NCBI GenBank assembly: GCA_030655595.1
Contig: JAUSNQ010000082.1
Span: forward strand, 1-48,435
Direction of reading: 5' to 3'
Source: Paludibacter sp.
GTDB taxonomy: Bacteria; Bacteroidota; Bacteroidia; Bacteroidales; Paludibacteraceae
Length of the DNA: 48,435 nt
Shown here: positions 8,325 to 16,259 of the stretch, piece by piece
Layout of the letters: each line of letters begins with the position of its first letter
Position numbering within the stretch: position 1 is the stretch's first letter
Made by a program: the position numbers and the translations under genes
The notes under the pieces: model-generated
The model's database searches: none
Seen by the model: only the letters and a program-made list of their open reading frames with translations
Told to the model about the DNA's origin: nothing

Positions 8325-11300
8325 GGTTTCAAATCGAATTTTGATTCATAATCTGATTTTTCCTTTTGTGCTGCCTGTAATTCTGTAATGCCGTAATACG
8401 TTTTTATAACTACCTTTCCATTGCGAATATCGCGCAGTATGCCAACAAGATCTCTAACTGTAGAATTGTCAAGCATAACGTACGTACCAGACTCCGGCGA
8501 TCCTGCCGGCATATTTGCACCCCCATCAGCAAAACCTTCAGGAAGCGGATTCCGGGAAGTACGGCGACGACGAACACGCTCGATCGATCGAACTTTGTCA
8601 GCAACATCCGGACGGCGAAGCTCCGGTACTGCAACTACGTATTCTCCTGAATGCACCGGAAGGGTACCGGCAATATCATATCGATGTCCTGGTCCGGTAT
8701 ATCCTCCATCTTTCGAAAAGTCTTCGTTATATCCGCCTTCTGCAAGTCCACTTCGAAGTTGTATCTGACCGGTTGATGCTCCTGAAGATGAACCGGGTGA
8801 TGAAAGTGTAGTTGATTTTATTTTATTACGCTCAGCATTAGCAGCTGCAACTTGTGCTATACCTGTTCCAATTAAAATTGCTGTAAGAGCACCTGCAACT
8901 ATTTCACCAAATGGGAATGGAATAATCATTGATGAAGCCCATGCATTCATAATCCCGGTAGCTGTTGCTACACCAATTTGAGCAACCTGAATGGCAAACT
9001 GAGCATCAGCATATTTTTTCTGAATATCCAGCTCTGCTTGTGCTTTTTCCTGCTCAAGTTGTTCCTTTTTTTGTGCGTAGTCTGCATCACTTTGATGGAG
9101 CCCCGAAAGCCGTTTCTCGTAATCAGCTTGAACAGCTGATGTTTCTGCACTTTGTAATGCCTGAACAAAATTTGATGCAGCAGATACAATTTCACTTGTT
9201 TGCTGCATGTATGCCTGAACAATAGCTTTCTTTTTCTCTTGAAATTCCTGCTCTTGTTTAATCTTCTTATCATTGATTTTGCCCTGAACATCTATCAATG
9301 CATCCTCTGCCGACTCCAGTGCCTGAATTTGCTCGTCGGTAGGATTGGTGATTTCCTTGATTTTTTCAACGTATTCTTTTTGTTCCTCTAATCTTCTCTC
9401 GAGAGACTCTTCTTCAACTTTTTTAACTGCTGAATTATATTGCTTCTGAGTTATCAAACCATTTGCAAGGTTTGACTTTAATTTTGCCAGCTGCCCTTTC
9501 TCTATTGCATCAATGGCACTGAACCGCGCCTGAGCTGATTGCTGTAAACTTTGTATAAGAGCAGCATCAGTAGCATTCTGCCGGTCGATGTAGCTTTTAT
9601 CATAATCATCTTCGATTTTCTGAAGGTTTGCCTTATGATGCTTATTAAGCAATTCGAGAACCCTTAATTTTTCCTCGGTGAGTTTAGCGGGATCACCATC
9701 TACCCCGGCTTCCTGTAGCGCAATTTTATGTCTTTCTTTCTCACCCCTGATGGCAATATCAGTGAGTTTAGATTGATACTCATTTTCAATCCTTATTTTT
9801 TCAGCGAGCTGGTCCTTGGTAAGTTTGCTTAATTCGACATTGTAAACACCTGCAAGTTTCAGTCGCGTGTTATGTTCTTTTGTAAGAATGGATGTTTCGA
9901 TACTTGTGTCGGCCAGCAGTTTTTCATATTTTTCTTTTTCTTTAATCAGGATATCATATAATTGTGCCTGAATTTCAATCTGTTTATCTTTACCAAGCCC
10001 TTTGATTTTCAGTTGATTTTGAAGGCTCTTAACAGCTTCCTCCTCAATCCTGCGATTATACTCAGTTTCGGTAATCAACCCCTGAAGACGTGCACGGCGT
10101 AGTTTATTTAGTTCCTCATTTAATGCATTCTCTACATTTTTTACACGGGTTTCAATCGCCTCTTTGGCTTTTTGCTCGCGATCGCGCTGCATCTCCAGCT
10201 CTGCTGCTGATCGTTGAGCTTCAACATCTCTGGTTTTGTCATAATATTCTTTTTCAATACGCAACACGTTAGCTTTTAATTGAGCAATATTATCATTTAT
10301 TTCCTTCGTGTTTTTCACCCTCTTTGCTTCTGCTTCTGCAATTTCAAGCGTTTCTTTTGCCTGACTAACTTTAGATTCTACAATTTCTTTTTCAAGATCT
10401 AACGCCTTATTTAATGCTTCAATTCTTTCTTCGTCAGATAGCATATCTTTCTTTTTTGCTTCATTTCGGAGCCTTGAAGCCTCTAACTCTTTAGCCGAAT
10501 TTTCAACTAATAACTTACGATTTTTTATATCCAATTTCTCTTTTGCCTTCTCCAGCTCTATGCCTTCCTTTGCTTTCTCATTCACTTTTTCCATTGCTTT
10601 TCCAACACCTGGAATAATGCTTATAGCTTTCGTAAATCCATTGATAATTGCCATCGAGAAATCCAACAAAGCAATTACTATTTCTTGCACAACGTTCAAA
10701 ACTGCATCAAACAACACCTTAAGTGGAGCCATGATTTGATTCAGCTTGTTGGTCGCCTCCTCGGATGTTTTCAATGCTTTATATAGAATTACGAACAAAC
10801 CAACCAATAGCGTAATTACAAGCACAACAGGATTTGCAGCTAATGTTTTGAATGCCTGATTAAGTCCAAGCACGCCCTTAGCGGCTTGTCCAACTGGATT
10901 GTGCATTGATGCAAATTGTTGCATGATGTTTTTACCTGTATTGCCAACAGTAAACATCCTACCGTTTACCTGTTCCAGTTCTTTTTGTAGTGCGGAAAAT
11001 GCTTTTGGATTAGCCGCTTGAGAAGTATTTTCCAGCTGATTTTCAAGTTCACCGGCACGTTTCTTGAGTTGCGACATAGTCATGTCCTCAAGTTTCATGG
11101 TTTTGATAATTTCGTCTTTTTTCTGAATGTTTTCCTCAATGGCTTTTTTGTTATCAGCTATTTGCTTTGTAAAATCCTGAACAGCCGCAGAATTGCTTTC
11201 CATCGCTTCTTTTGCGTACCGGTACTCATTAGTATTAGTTTTTCCGGCTGCTTCCAATTTAGCAACTGCTTTTTCAGCCTCATCCATGGCACGTTGCGCC

Positions 11301-11440
11301 TTTTTCATTTCAACCGAGAGTTCCCGGTTTTCTTTTTTCAGCCGATCGATAGTTGAGGATAAGATGTTGAGTTCTCCCTGCACACCCTTAGCATCCAACT
11401 CAAGGATCCAGCGTATATTGTCGTCTTTAAGTTTTGCCAT
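8321..11440 (-). CDS. Tail tape measure protein
   Basis: A 1039-residue protein dominated by coiled-coil heptads rich in Glu, Lys and Ala (about 15-170 and 290-780). It has a membrane-like segment near 205-222 (NPVVLVITLLVGLFVILYKA) and a second hydrophobic zone around 830-885 (IAQVAAANAE). A Gly/Ser-rich linker and a basic segment follow. Length, architecture and position as the longest gene of the tail block identify the tape measure, which sets tail length and is ejected at infection. The long tail implies a siphovirus-like or myovirus-like particle; no sheath or contractile baseplate gene was recognised, so siphovirus-like is more likely. Confidence 0.9.
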   Translation of the reverse strand: MAKLKDDNIRWILELDAKGVQGELNILSSTIDRLKKENRELSVEMKKAQRAMDEAEKAVAKLEAAGKTNTNEYRYAKEAMESNSAAVQDFTKQIADNKKAIEENIQKKDEIIKTMKLEDMTMSQLKKRAGELENQLENTSQAANPKAFSALQKELEQVNGRMFTVGNTGKNIMQQFASMHNPVGQAAKGVLGLNQAFKTLAANPVVLVITLLVGLFVILYKALKTSEEATNKLNQIMAPLKVLFDAVLNVVQEIVIALLDFSMAIINGFTKAISIIPGVGKAMEKVNEKAKEGIELEKAKEKLDIKNRKLLVENSAKELEASRLRNEAKKKDMLSDEERIEALNKALDLEKEIVESKVSQAKETLEIAEAEAKRVKNTKEINDNIAQLKANVLRIEKEYYDKTRDVEAQRSAAELEMQRDREQKAKEAIETRVKNVENALNEELNKLRRARLQGLITETEYNRRIEEEAVKSLQNQLKIKGLGKDKQIEIQAQLYDILIKEKEKYEKLLADTSIETSILTKEHNTRLKLAGVYNVELSKLTKDQLAEKIRIENEYQSKLTDIAIRGEKERHKIALQEAGVDGDPAKLTEEKLRVLELLNKHHKANLQKIEDDYDKSYIDRQNATDAALIQSLQQSAQARFSAIDAIEKGQLAKLKSNLANGLITQKQYNSAVKKVEEESLERRLEEQKEYVEKIKEITNPTDEQIQALESAEDALIDVQGKINDKKIKQEQEFQEKKKAIVQAYMQQTSEIVSAASNFVQALQSAETSAVQADYEKRLSGLHQSDADYAQKKEQLEQEKAQAELDIQKKYADAQFAIQVAQIGVATATGIMNAWASSMIIPFPFGEIVAGALTAILIGTGIAQVAAANAERNKIKSTTLSSPGSSSGASTGQIQLRSGLAEGGYNEDFSKDGGYTGPGHRYDIAGTLPVHSGEYVVAVPELRRPDVADKVRSIERVRRRRTSRNPLPEGFADGGANMPAGSPESGTYVMLDNSTVRDLVGILRDIRNGKVVIKTYYGITELQAAQKEKSDYESKFDLKP

Positions 11441-11922
11441 TATGATTCCTTTCCTTTTACATGTGGATATGATTTCTTACGAGATATTTTACTGGATCCG
11501 TGCTCCTCGCCAAATGCCTCATGTAATGCTGCTGCCACAAAATCATACAATTCTTTTCCATATCCTGATCGGATATCCCGGAGTGCATTATTATAAAGTA
11601 TTCCCCAAACCTGACGGTTGTAAATTCGTCTATTGCCATATTTCTTCATGTCGATAAATCGCATGTGTAACACAATGCCTGCCGACACCACAAACTTTTC
11701 TCCGGATGCCTGAATAATAAAGTCGGGGTTTTCGAGCGATTTAAGCAAGGCTCCGGAGCGGACACCAATTTTTTTAGTATGTTTTCTTTTCACCTTCAGT
11801 TCCTTGCCTTCGATATAGATATTCTGCCGGGCAATGCCCAATTGCGCTTTGTAGATGTTATTCAGGTCGCGCTGTAACACATCGATAATAAATTGCTGTT
11901 TGGTTATATTTTCTGAAATCAT
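11440..11922 (-). CDS. Probable tail assembly or completion protein
   Basis: 160 residues, basic, first gene of the tail unit downstream of a late promoter. The central part (SGALLKSL ... FVVSAGIVLHMRFIDMKKYGNR) resembles the general layout of HK97 gp10-like or minor tail proteins, where an R-S-G-x-L turn precedes beta strands. This is a weak similarity by eye. It shares one base with the tape measure start, so the two are translationally coupled. Confidence 0.55.
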   Translation of the reverse strand: MISENITKQQFIIDVLQRDLNNIYKAQLGIARQNIYIEGKELKVKRKHTKKIGVRSGALLKSLENPDFIIQASGEKFVVSAGIVLHMRFIDMKKYGNRRIYNRQVWGILYNNALRDIRSGYGKELYDFVAAALHEAFGEEHGSSKISRKKSYPHVKGKES

Positions 11923-11942
11923 TGCTGCATTGAATTATACAG

Positions 11943-11977
11943 CGAATATATGGTGCATGCACATGGGAATAAAGGAC
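11943..11977 (-). promoter_or_regulatory. Late promoter (b), tail operon
   Basis: On the minus strand: GTCCTTT (11977-11971), 20 nt, TATATTCG (11950-11943), one mismatch from TAnnTTTG. The spacer holds the 10-bp palindrome GTGCATGCAC. It lies between the island's terminator and the first tail gene, so it restarts late transcription after the island. Confidence 0.75.
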
Positions 11978-12010
11978 AAAAAAAGCCCGTGCAGTAAATG
12001 CACGAGCTTT
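11976..12010 (-). terminator. Terminator of the leftward island operon
   Basis: On the minus strand AAGCTCGTGCA pairs with TGCACGGGCTT across a 5-nt loop with one mismatch, followed by seven Ts that run into the GTCCTTT box of late promoter (b). Confidence 0.85.
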
Positions 12011-12032
12011 AATGAACAGGAGTGAAACCTGC

Positions 12033-12287
12033 TTACCTGATGATAAAGTACAGCCCCATGGCAACTATTGAAAGCCATACCAACCAGGTAAGATAATAAC
12101 CCACCACGTTCGAGCGATACCAGAACCGGTTCTCGAGCAGAAACGAGAACATGTTGCCCCGGTTGATGCGTTCTAATGCTTTGCGGAAATCCGGACGAAT
12201 AACACTACCTCCATACACAGCAATGCGGATTACGCTTACCAGTGAATTCGCCAGGAGAATAATTATAATGATGAATGTAACAATCAT
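12033..12287 (-). CDS. Small two-span membrane protein
   Basis: 84 residues with a hydrophobic N-terminal segment (IVTFIIIIILLANSLVSV, 2-19) and another at the C-terminus (YYLTWLVWLSIVAMGLYFI, about 64-82). Between them is a basic amphipathic stretch. Probably an inner-membrane protein with both ends on one side. It is the last gene of the leftward island operon. A holin-like or superinfection-exclusion role is conceivable but not shown. Confidence 0.6.
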   Translation of the reverse strand: MIVTFIIIIILLANSLVSVIRIAVYGGSVIRPDFRKALERINRGNMFSFLLENRFWYRSNVVGYYLTWLVWLSIVAMGLYFIIR

Positions 12288-12331
12288 GATGCGTGTTATT
12301 TATGATTTTCGACTGTAAAGATATTATTTTT

Positions 12332-13063
12332 CTACGATATTAAAAACAGATCGCAATGTGTTACAATGTCACAATCTGCTGTGATGTTTTGCAGTGGCAT
12401 TAAACAAATTACGCAATCGCCAACAACAAATTTATGAATGGATAATGATGTAGTTCTATACACCATCCTGACTGTTTCTTCATTCAATGCTTCAGCTACT
12501 TTAGCAAGTCTTTCGATTAATTTTGCTTGAAATGGAGAACTCCAATCAATCACTTCTTTGAAATCATTCACATATCCACCAGTTTCAAGATTAGCAATCC
12601 GGTCAATTCTACCAATACCTTCGCATGTTGGACAATCGTGTTCGTGTTCGTGCGTATTTCCCCGGTAATCCGTGAATTCAAAATCAACCTCACCACGACC
12701 GAAACAATCAGGGCATTTTTCCGCTTTGATTTTGTATTTTTTTTTCACTGCATCCTTCGATTTTAACAACATCAATTGCAGGTCTGATAATTTAATCGAC
12801 TCGTTTATATTTTCACCTGCAGGGATAACAGCTAACGCGTTGGGGTGTTTCGTATTCTTCTCGAATTCGGTTACATTAGTCTGACTTTTATTGAACATGA
12901 TGATACTGTAAGCATCGGTAGCAAGAACAAATTCACCTTGCACAAATGGGGTTCTGATTGACTCCCTGAAATCTTCGGGGTTTAGAAATAGTTCGAGCAA
13001 AGAAGCGTACATCTTGCTCGAAGAATCTTTTATTTCTTGATTTTTCATATCTTTTATTGTCAT
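12332..13063 (-). CDS. Protein with two DnaJ-type zinc knuckles
   Basis: 243 residues. Two CxxCxGxG motifs, CPDCFGRGE and CPTCEGIGR, are about 30 residues apart in the middle and should bind one zinc as in the DnaJ central domain. The flanking halves (EFVLATDAYSIIMF near 45-60 and YRTTSLSIHKFVVGDCVI near 200-220) faintly recall sliding-clamp strands, but I cannot establish that. No J domain is present, so it is not a full DnaJ. It lies among replication-like genes of the island. Confidence 0.6.
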   Translation of the reverse strand: MTIKDMKNQEIKDSSSKMYASLLELFLNPEDFRESIRTPFVQGEFVLATDAYSIIMFNKSQTNVTEFEKNTKHPNALAVIPAGENINESIKLSDLQLMLLKSKDAVKKKYKIKAEKCPDCFGRGEVDFEFTDYRGNTHEHEHDCPTCEGIGRIDRIANLETGGYVNDFKEVIDWSSPFQAKLIERLAKVAEALNEETVRMVYRTTSLSIHKFVVGDCVICLMPLQNITADCDIVTHCDLFLIS

Positions 13064-13066
13064 TAA

Positions 13067-13402
13067 TTATACACCAAACAACTCATCAAGCTTTTTATTA
13101 ATAGCTTGCCGGCGACGTTCGCCCGATAGGTTTTTGTAAGCATCTTTTGCTTTAGGTTCGCCAACGTTGGCTTCAAGATCGATGTTTAGCTTCAGGTTAC
13201 CTTCAGCGGCACCATTTTGATACCATTTGCACTCCTCTGTGCTCGGGTCCTGCAATGCCTTTAACAGCTTTGCCGGCGAATGATCTGTTTTGTCGGTCAT
13301 CAATCGCACTGTATCTTCAAGCGTGAGGTGCAGCTCACCACAGCGGAATATGGCATCCTGAAGCGACAGGCCTTCTAATATTAATTTCTTCTCTTCACTC
13401 AT
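13067..13402 (-). CDS. Hypothetical protein
   Basis: 111 residues, mainly helical and acidic in the first half (LSLQDAIFRCGELHLTLEDTVRLMTD) with a basic tail (GERRRQAINKKLDELFGV). It ends three bases before the zinc-knuckle gene and starts inside the stop of the small gene upstream (ATGA overlap). The helical Arg-rich end could contact nucleic acid. No family recognised. Confidence 0.55.
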   Translation of the reverse strand: MSEEKKLILEGLSLQDAIFRCGELHLTLEDTVRLMTDKTDHSPAKLLKALQDPSTEECKWYQNGAAEGNLKLNIDLEANVGEPKAKDAYKNLSGERRRQAINKKLDELFGV

Positions 13403-13578
13403 GATTCTAAGTGTTTGTTTATTTTATCGCGCAAAGTAACTAAATCTTTTCGTGAACCCAGCGGAACACGAACACCAAGGACCGTGTTAACGAATCCGGG
13501 AGCAAGGAGGTAGAATTCTTCCCTGCTTCGACCGGATTCATAACTGGTGCGTTTGCGGGTGATGTCAATTTGTTTCAT
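13399..13578 (-). CDS. Small basic protein
   Basis: 59 residues (MKQIDITRKR ... INKHLES), overlapping the preceding VapE-like gene and the following 111-residue gene by ATGA junctions. Those overlaps and the gap-free packing support it as a real gene despite its size. It has a high Arg/Lys content and no recognised domain. Confidence 0.65.
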   Translation of the reverse strand: MKQIDITRKRTSYESGRSREEFYLLAPGFVNTVLGVRVPLGSRKDLVTLRDKINKHLES

Positions 13579-14372
13579 TTAATATAGTATTTTACATTAT
13601 ACATTCCAAACTCAATGGAATCTTTCGGATTAAAATTACAATCGTAATCGGGCAATTGGTAGAGCATAAATGCCTCTGCCCACATTAAATTAACGTCGAC
13701 AGCGGTAATGTATGCATTGTCGATGCTATCGATCTCGAGGCAACCAAATCGACGAAAACCAATACTTTTTTGCAAAAATCCGCCATTTTCCTGATTTCTG
13801 CATGTTGTTGACATTGGAATAGATATTCTCTTGTGTCTCAACCTAAACAACTTTCCAGAAGATGGCTTCGTCATAATTTCTGAACTTGACATTACCATTT
13901 TCCATGTATCGATTGATTTTTCGTTCAGTGGAAATAATTCATCGTGAATAACGAATGCTCGCCGGGTGTAAGCATCTAATAGATCAAAACTTGCATCATC
14001 CTGCCTGGCAAAAATAGAATAATCAATAAGTGGCTCAGGAATAATGAACTGACATAGCTTTTCAATATCAATTGTTTGTCCCGGTTGCACCAATGTAAGC
14101 ATCACCTCGTTGGGAATATCATCCATCCATTGTTTTATGGATCCCACCATCCACTTGCGGAGGATACGATTTGCACGTCTTTTAGAATAAAAAGGATCCG
14201 CCTCATCAAATTCCCTGAAATCAATATAATTGCAAAACAAATCGATATGACTTATGCCCGCATATTTTCCCGAAAGTCCATTAATATAATCACGGATCAG
14301 ATCAATAATTTTATTTTGAAAAGTGCAACCTATCACCCGAACATCCTCCCTGTCTCCAAGAACTTCTTTCAT
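13575..14372 (-). CDS. Degenerate VapE-like ATPase paralogue without Walker A
   Basis: 265 residues, clearly homologous to the central part of the 428-residue VapE protein at 37815-39101 (shared KYAG-SHIDL, RKWMV, PNEVMLT, AYTR, FVIHDEL, FRRFGC, MWAEA, MLY). The nucleotide-binding loop has decayed: the intact copy has GEGFGKTS, this copy GQTIDIEK at about 98-105 with no gap. The Walker B-like FVIHDEL (about 135-145) is kept. The N-terminal ~90 residues and C-terminal ~60 residues of the larger paralogue are missing. The reading frame is intact over 800 nt, so it is maintained rather than decaying freely. It might act as a dominant partner or decoy of an active VapE ring. Confidence 0.75.
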   Translation of the reverse strand: MKEVLGDREDVRVIGCTFQNKIIDLIRDYINGLSGKYAGISHIDLFCNYIDFREFDEADPFYSKRRANRILRKWMVGSIKQWMDDIPNEVMLTLVQPGQTIDIEKLCQFIIPEPLIDYSIFARQDDASFDLLDAYTRRAFVIHDELFPLNEKSIDTWKMVMSSSEIMTKPSSGKLFRLRHKRISIPMSTTCRNQENGGFLQKSIGFRRFGCLEIDSIDNAYITAVDVNLMWAEAFMLYQLPDYDCNFNPKDSIEFGMYNVKYYIK

Positions 14373-14644
14373 ACCCTACCTCCTTTCTGTTCTACTGATA
14401 TTGATACTGCAAATTCGCTTAAATTCTCTTTGATTGATTGAAGCCCGGTAAGCAACACTTTCATTTTACTGTTATCTTCGAGCGTATCCCAGTTTTTTAA
14501 CAAGAACGACTGGGTACGTTCAATTGCAGCGATGTTGTTTTCTATCATCGTGTTGTCGATTTCAGACGGTTTTGCAATCCATTCTTTCACGAACTTGATT
14601 CCTTCCTCTGAAAATAATATGCCTTCAATGTTTACTGTTTTCAT
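14369..14644 (-). CDS. Hypothetical helical protein
   Basis: 91 residues, acidic and helical, beginning MKTVNIEGILFSEEG and containing IERTQSFLLKNWDTL. The stop overlaps the start of the VapE-like gene (ATGA). It could be a small partner subunit. No family recognised. Confidence 0.55.
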   Translation of the reverse strand: MKTVNIEGILFSEEGIKFVKEWIAKPSEIDNTMIENNIAAIERTQSFLLKNWDTLEDNSKMKVLLTGLQSIKENLSEFAVSISVEQKGGRV

Positions 14645-14649
14645 ATCTT

Positions 14650-14898
14650 TTATCTTTTTAAATTTACTGTCACACTTACATTGTCGGAAACAAAGGTTAC
14701 ATGATTCATCTGTGAACCTACCATTAACGCTGATACTGCTAAGCGGCTTTGCTGCCGGAGTTCTTTTCGCACCTGATTCACAATCTGGTTGAATAGTGCA
14801 ATTACCTGAGGTGTGTCGCTTTCTTTGTAAAGCTCTACGGGGTTGTCCCTTCGGGGACGGCGTACGTGTGGTTGTACGCGGATAATTTGTTTTGCCAT
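14650..14898 (-). CDS. Hypothetical protein with basic N-terminus
   Basis: 82 residues. The first 20 are strongly basic (RVQPHVRRPRRDNPVEL), then a helix (VIALFNQIVNQVRKELRQQ) and a hydrophobic strand-like end (HVTFVSDNVSVTVNLKR). It may bind nucleic acid. Five bases separate it from the next gene in the operon. Confidence 0.55.
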   Translation of the reverse strand: MAKQIIRVQPHVRRPRRDNPVELYKESDTPQVIALFNQIVNQVRKELRQQSRLAVSALMVGSQMNHVTFVSDNVSVTVNLKR

Positions 14899-14909
14899 AG
14901 TGTTGATAT

Positions 14910-15212
14910 TTATTTGATTAAGTTTTCTTTCTTAAAAACAATCGATACCAATTCATTTTCGGTGATGCGGCTTTTTGAGAAGCAGTAATGCAACATGGTT
15001 ACGCAACACTTGTAGGTTCTGTTAAGAATAGTACGCGTCTGAAGGTTTACAGATTCAGCAGACCAAAGGTGATTTTCATTTAAAATGTCGGTAACCTTTT
15101 TCAGCAATTCTCTACGATTCGAATGTTTAATTTCAAAAGATTTTTTTCCGGAAACAGTGGATTTTAAATCCGGGTTTCCTACTGTCATGATAGTTGTTCT
15201 GATTGTTGCCAT
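14910..15212 (-). CDS. Hypothetical protein, first gene of leftward island operon
   Basis: 100 residues from the ATG at 15212 (MATIRTTIMTVGN). A longer frame to 15353 was rejected because it runs through the promoter and is low-complexity. The middle (KHSNRRELLKKVTDILNENH) is helical and basic. It is the first gene behind the promoter at 15249-15280, opposite the HTH gene at 15367. No family recognised. Confidence 0.6.
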   Translation of the reverse strand: MATIRTTIMTVGNPDLKSTVSGKKSFEIKHSNRRELLKKVTDILNENHLWSAESVNLQTRTILNRTYKCCVTMLHYCFSKSRITENELVSIVFKKENLIK

Positions 15213-15248
15213 GATTGATATTATTGTGTTATTATTAATTTCACGATT

Positions 15249-15280
15249 CAAAGTTAGTGTTTCGACCTTAACTATGCAAA
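15249..15280 (-). promoter_or_regulatory. Host-type promoter of the leftward island operon
   Basis: On the minus strand TTTG (15280-15277), exactly 20 nt, TAACTTTG (15256-15249): a perfect Bacteroidetes promoter. TTAGTGTT (15254-15261) overlaps the -7 box and its inverse AACACTAA occurs at 15297-15304, a possible operator pair for the divergent HTH protein. Confidence 0.8.
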
Positions 15281-15334
15281 TTTTAATTAATAATTTAACA
15301 CTAATTAACCATGAGAACATTAATATTATATGCT

Positions 15335-15350
15335 TAATTTTGTAATTTTG
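15335..15350 (+). promoter_or_regulatory. Candidate -7 elements of the HTH gene
   Basis: Two adjoining copies of TAATTTTG (15335-15342 and 15343-15350) match TAnnTTTG, ending 16 nt before the ATG at 15367. No TTTG lies at the expected -33, which could mean an activated or autoregulated promoter. Confidence 0.5.
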
Positions 15351-15366
15351 CAAAAACTAATGACAT

Positions 15367-15609
15367 ATGGCACTAAATATCAAAAAAGCAATTGCAATTA
15401 AAGGTTATACCAGCAAGGAAATTGCAGGCATATTACAAATATCAACAGTATCATTTAGCACAATGATCAATGGTAATCCAACTGTTGACACACTTGAAAA
15501 AATTGCTAATGCCATAGGATGTGACATCTCTGATTTATTTGATAAGCCATCAGACAACACCCTACATTGTCCCAACTGCGGAGCTGAGTTGGAGTTGAAG
15601 AAGAAATGA
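15367..15609 (+). CDS. XRE-type HTH regulator with zinc-ribbon-like tail
   Basis: 80 residues. An XRE helix-turn-helix spans about 5-60 (SKEIAGILQISTVSFSTMINGNPTV...LEKIANAIGCDISDLF). The tail LHCPNCGAELELKKK supplies one CxxC zinc knuckle; a second is absent, so zinc binding would need a dimer. Probably the repressor of the divergent island operon whose promoter lies 87 nt away, forming a second switch separate from the one at 45 kb. The next gene, an antirepressor-like frame, follows on the same strand. Confidence 0.8.
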   Translation: MALNIKKAIAIKGYTSKEIAGILQISTVSFSTMINGNPTVDTLEKIANAIGCDISDLFDKPSDNTLHCPNCGAELELKKK

Positions 15610-15653
15610 GATACCTGCGTCAAGTATAAATTTTATAAACACCTATAAATCAA

Positions 15654-16181
15654 ATGAATACAAAATCATTACTTTTCAACGATAAAGACATCATTTACAG
15701 GCGTATAAAAGGCAGTTACTAGATAACATTAAAGTCTCTCTGTGAGGCACTTAATGTAAGCTACAAACATCAATTTCAGAGAGTAAAAGACGACCCGATA
15801 TTAGGACCTGCATCCCGTAACCACGGTATGCAGGTACCCGGAGATAATCAGGTTAGGGAATATATTTGTCTTCCGGAAGAATATGTTTACGGATATGTTT
15901 TTTCAATCAGAAGCGACAGTCCCGAGTTGATTGAATACAAACGTGAGTGTTACCATGTACTTTACAATCATTTTCATGGCACAATAACACGTCGGGCAGA
16001 ACTGTACAAAGAACTCGCTGCATCAAAAAAGAAAGTTGTTACCCTTGAATCTAAACTTAAATCAAATCCAGATTATCTCGAATTTGAAAACGAAAAAATG
16101 AGAGCTGTCAGGTTATGGAAAAACATCAAGGATACATCAGATGAAGATAAGGAGTTGTTTTTAGATGAAGAATTTGAGTGA
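15654..16181 (+). pseudogene. P22-type antirepressor N-terminal domain protein interrupted by an amber codon
   Basis: From ATG 15654 the frame reads MNTKSLLFNDKDIIYRRIKG then SY, TAG (15720-15722), ITLKSLCEALNVSY, and continues to TGA at 16179-16181 without further stops. Both sides belong to one P22_AR_N-type domain (SLCEAL-NVSY, RVKDDP, PGDNQVREYICLPEEYVYGYVFSI, ELIEYKRECYHVLYNHF), followed by a coiled coil (about 120-175). The aromatic residue usual before the I/V-A-x-K motif suggests TGG became TAG. The fragment from ATG 15828 (117 residues) lacks the first half of the domain. Alternatives are read-through or sequencing error. Confidence 0.75.
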
Positions 16182-16235
16182 TTTCAAATTTATTTTGAAT
16201 TTAACTATTATGCTGAGAGTAATAGTTGAAAGCAA

Positions 16236-16259
16236 ATAAAACGCCAAAAGGCGTTTTAT
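16236..16259. terminator. Bidirectional terminator
   Basis: ATAAAACGCC and GGCGTTTTAT form a perfect 10-bp stem with an AAAA loop. It lies between the rightward antirepressor frame and the leftward gene whose TGA starts at 16261. Confidence 0.9.

Noticed and set aside
8421..11657. Several plus-strand frames of 60-154 codons within the tape measure gene
   Set aside because: Low-complexity shadows of coiled-coil codons, without start context or promoters.
15720..15722. Genome-wide recoding of TAG to an amino acid, as in some crAss-like phages
   Set aside because: Only this gene has an in-frame TAG; all other genes are open without recoding.
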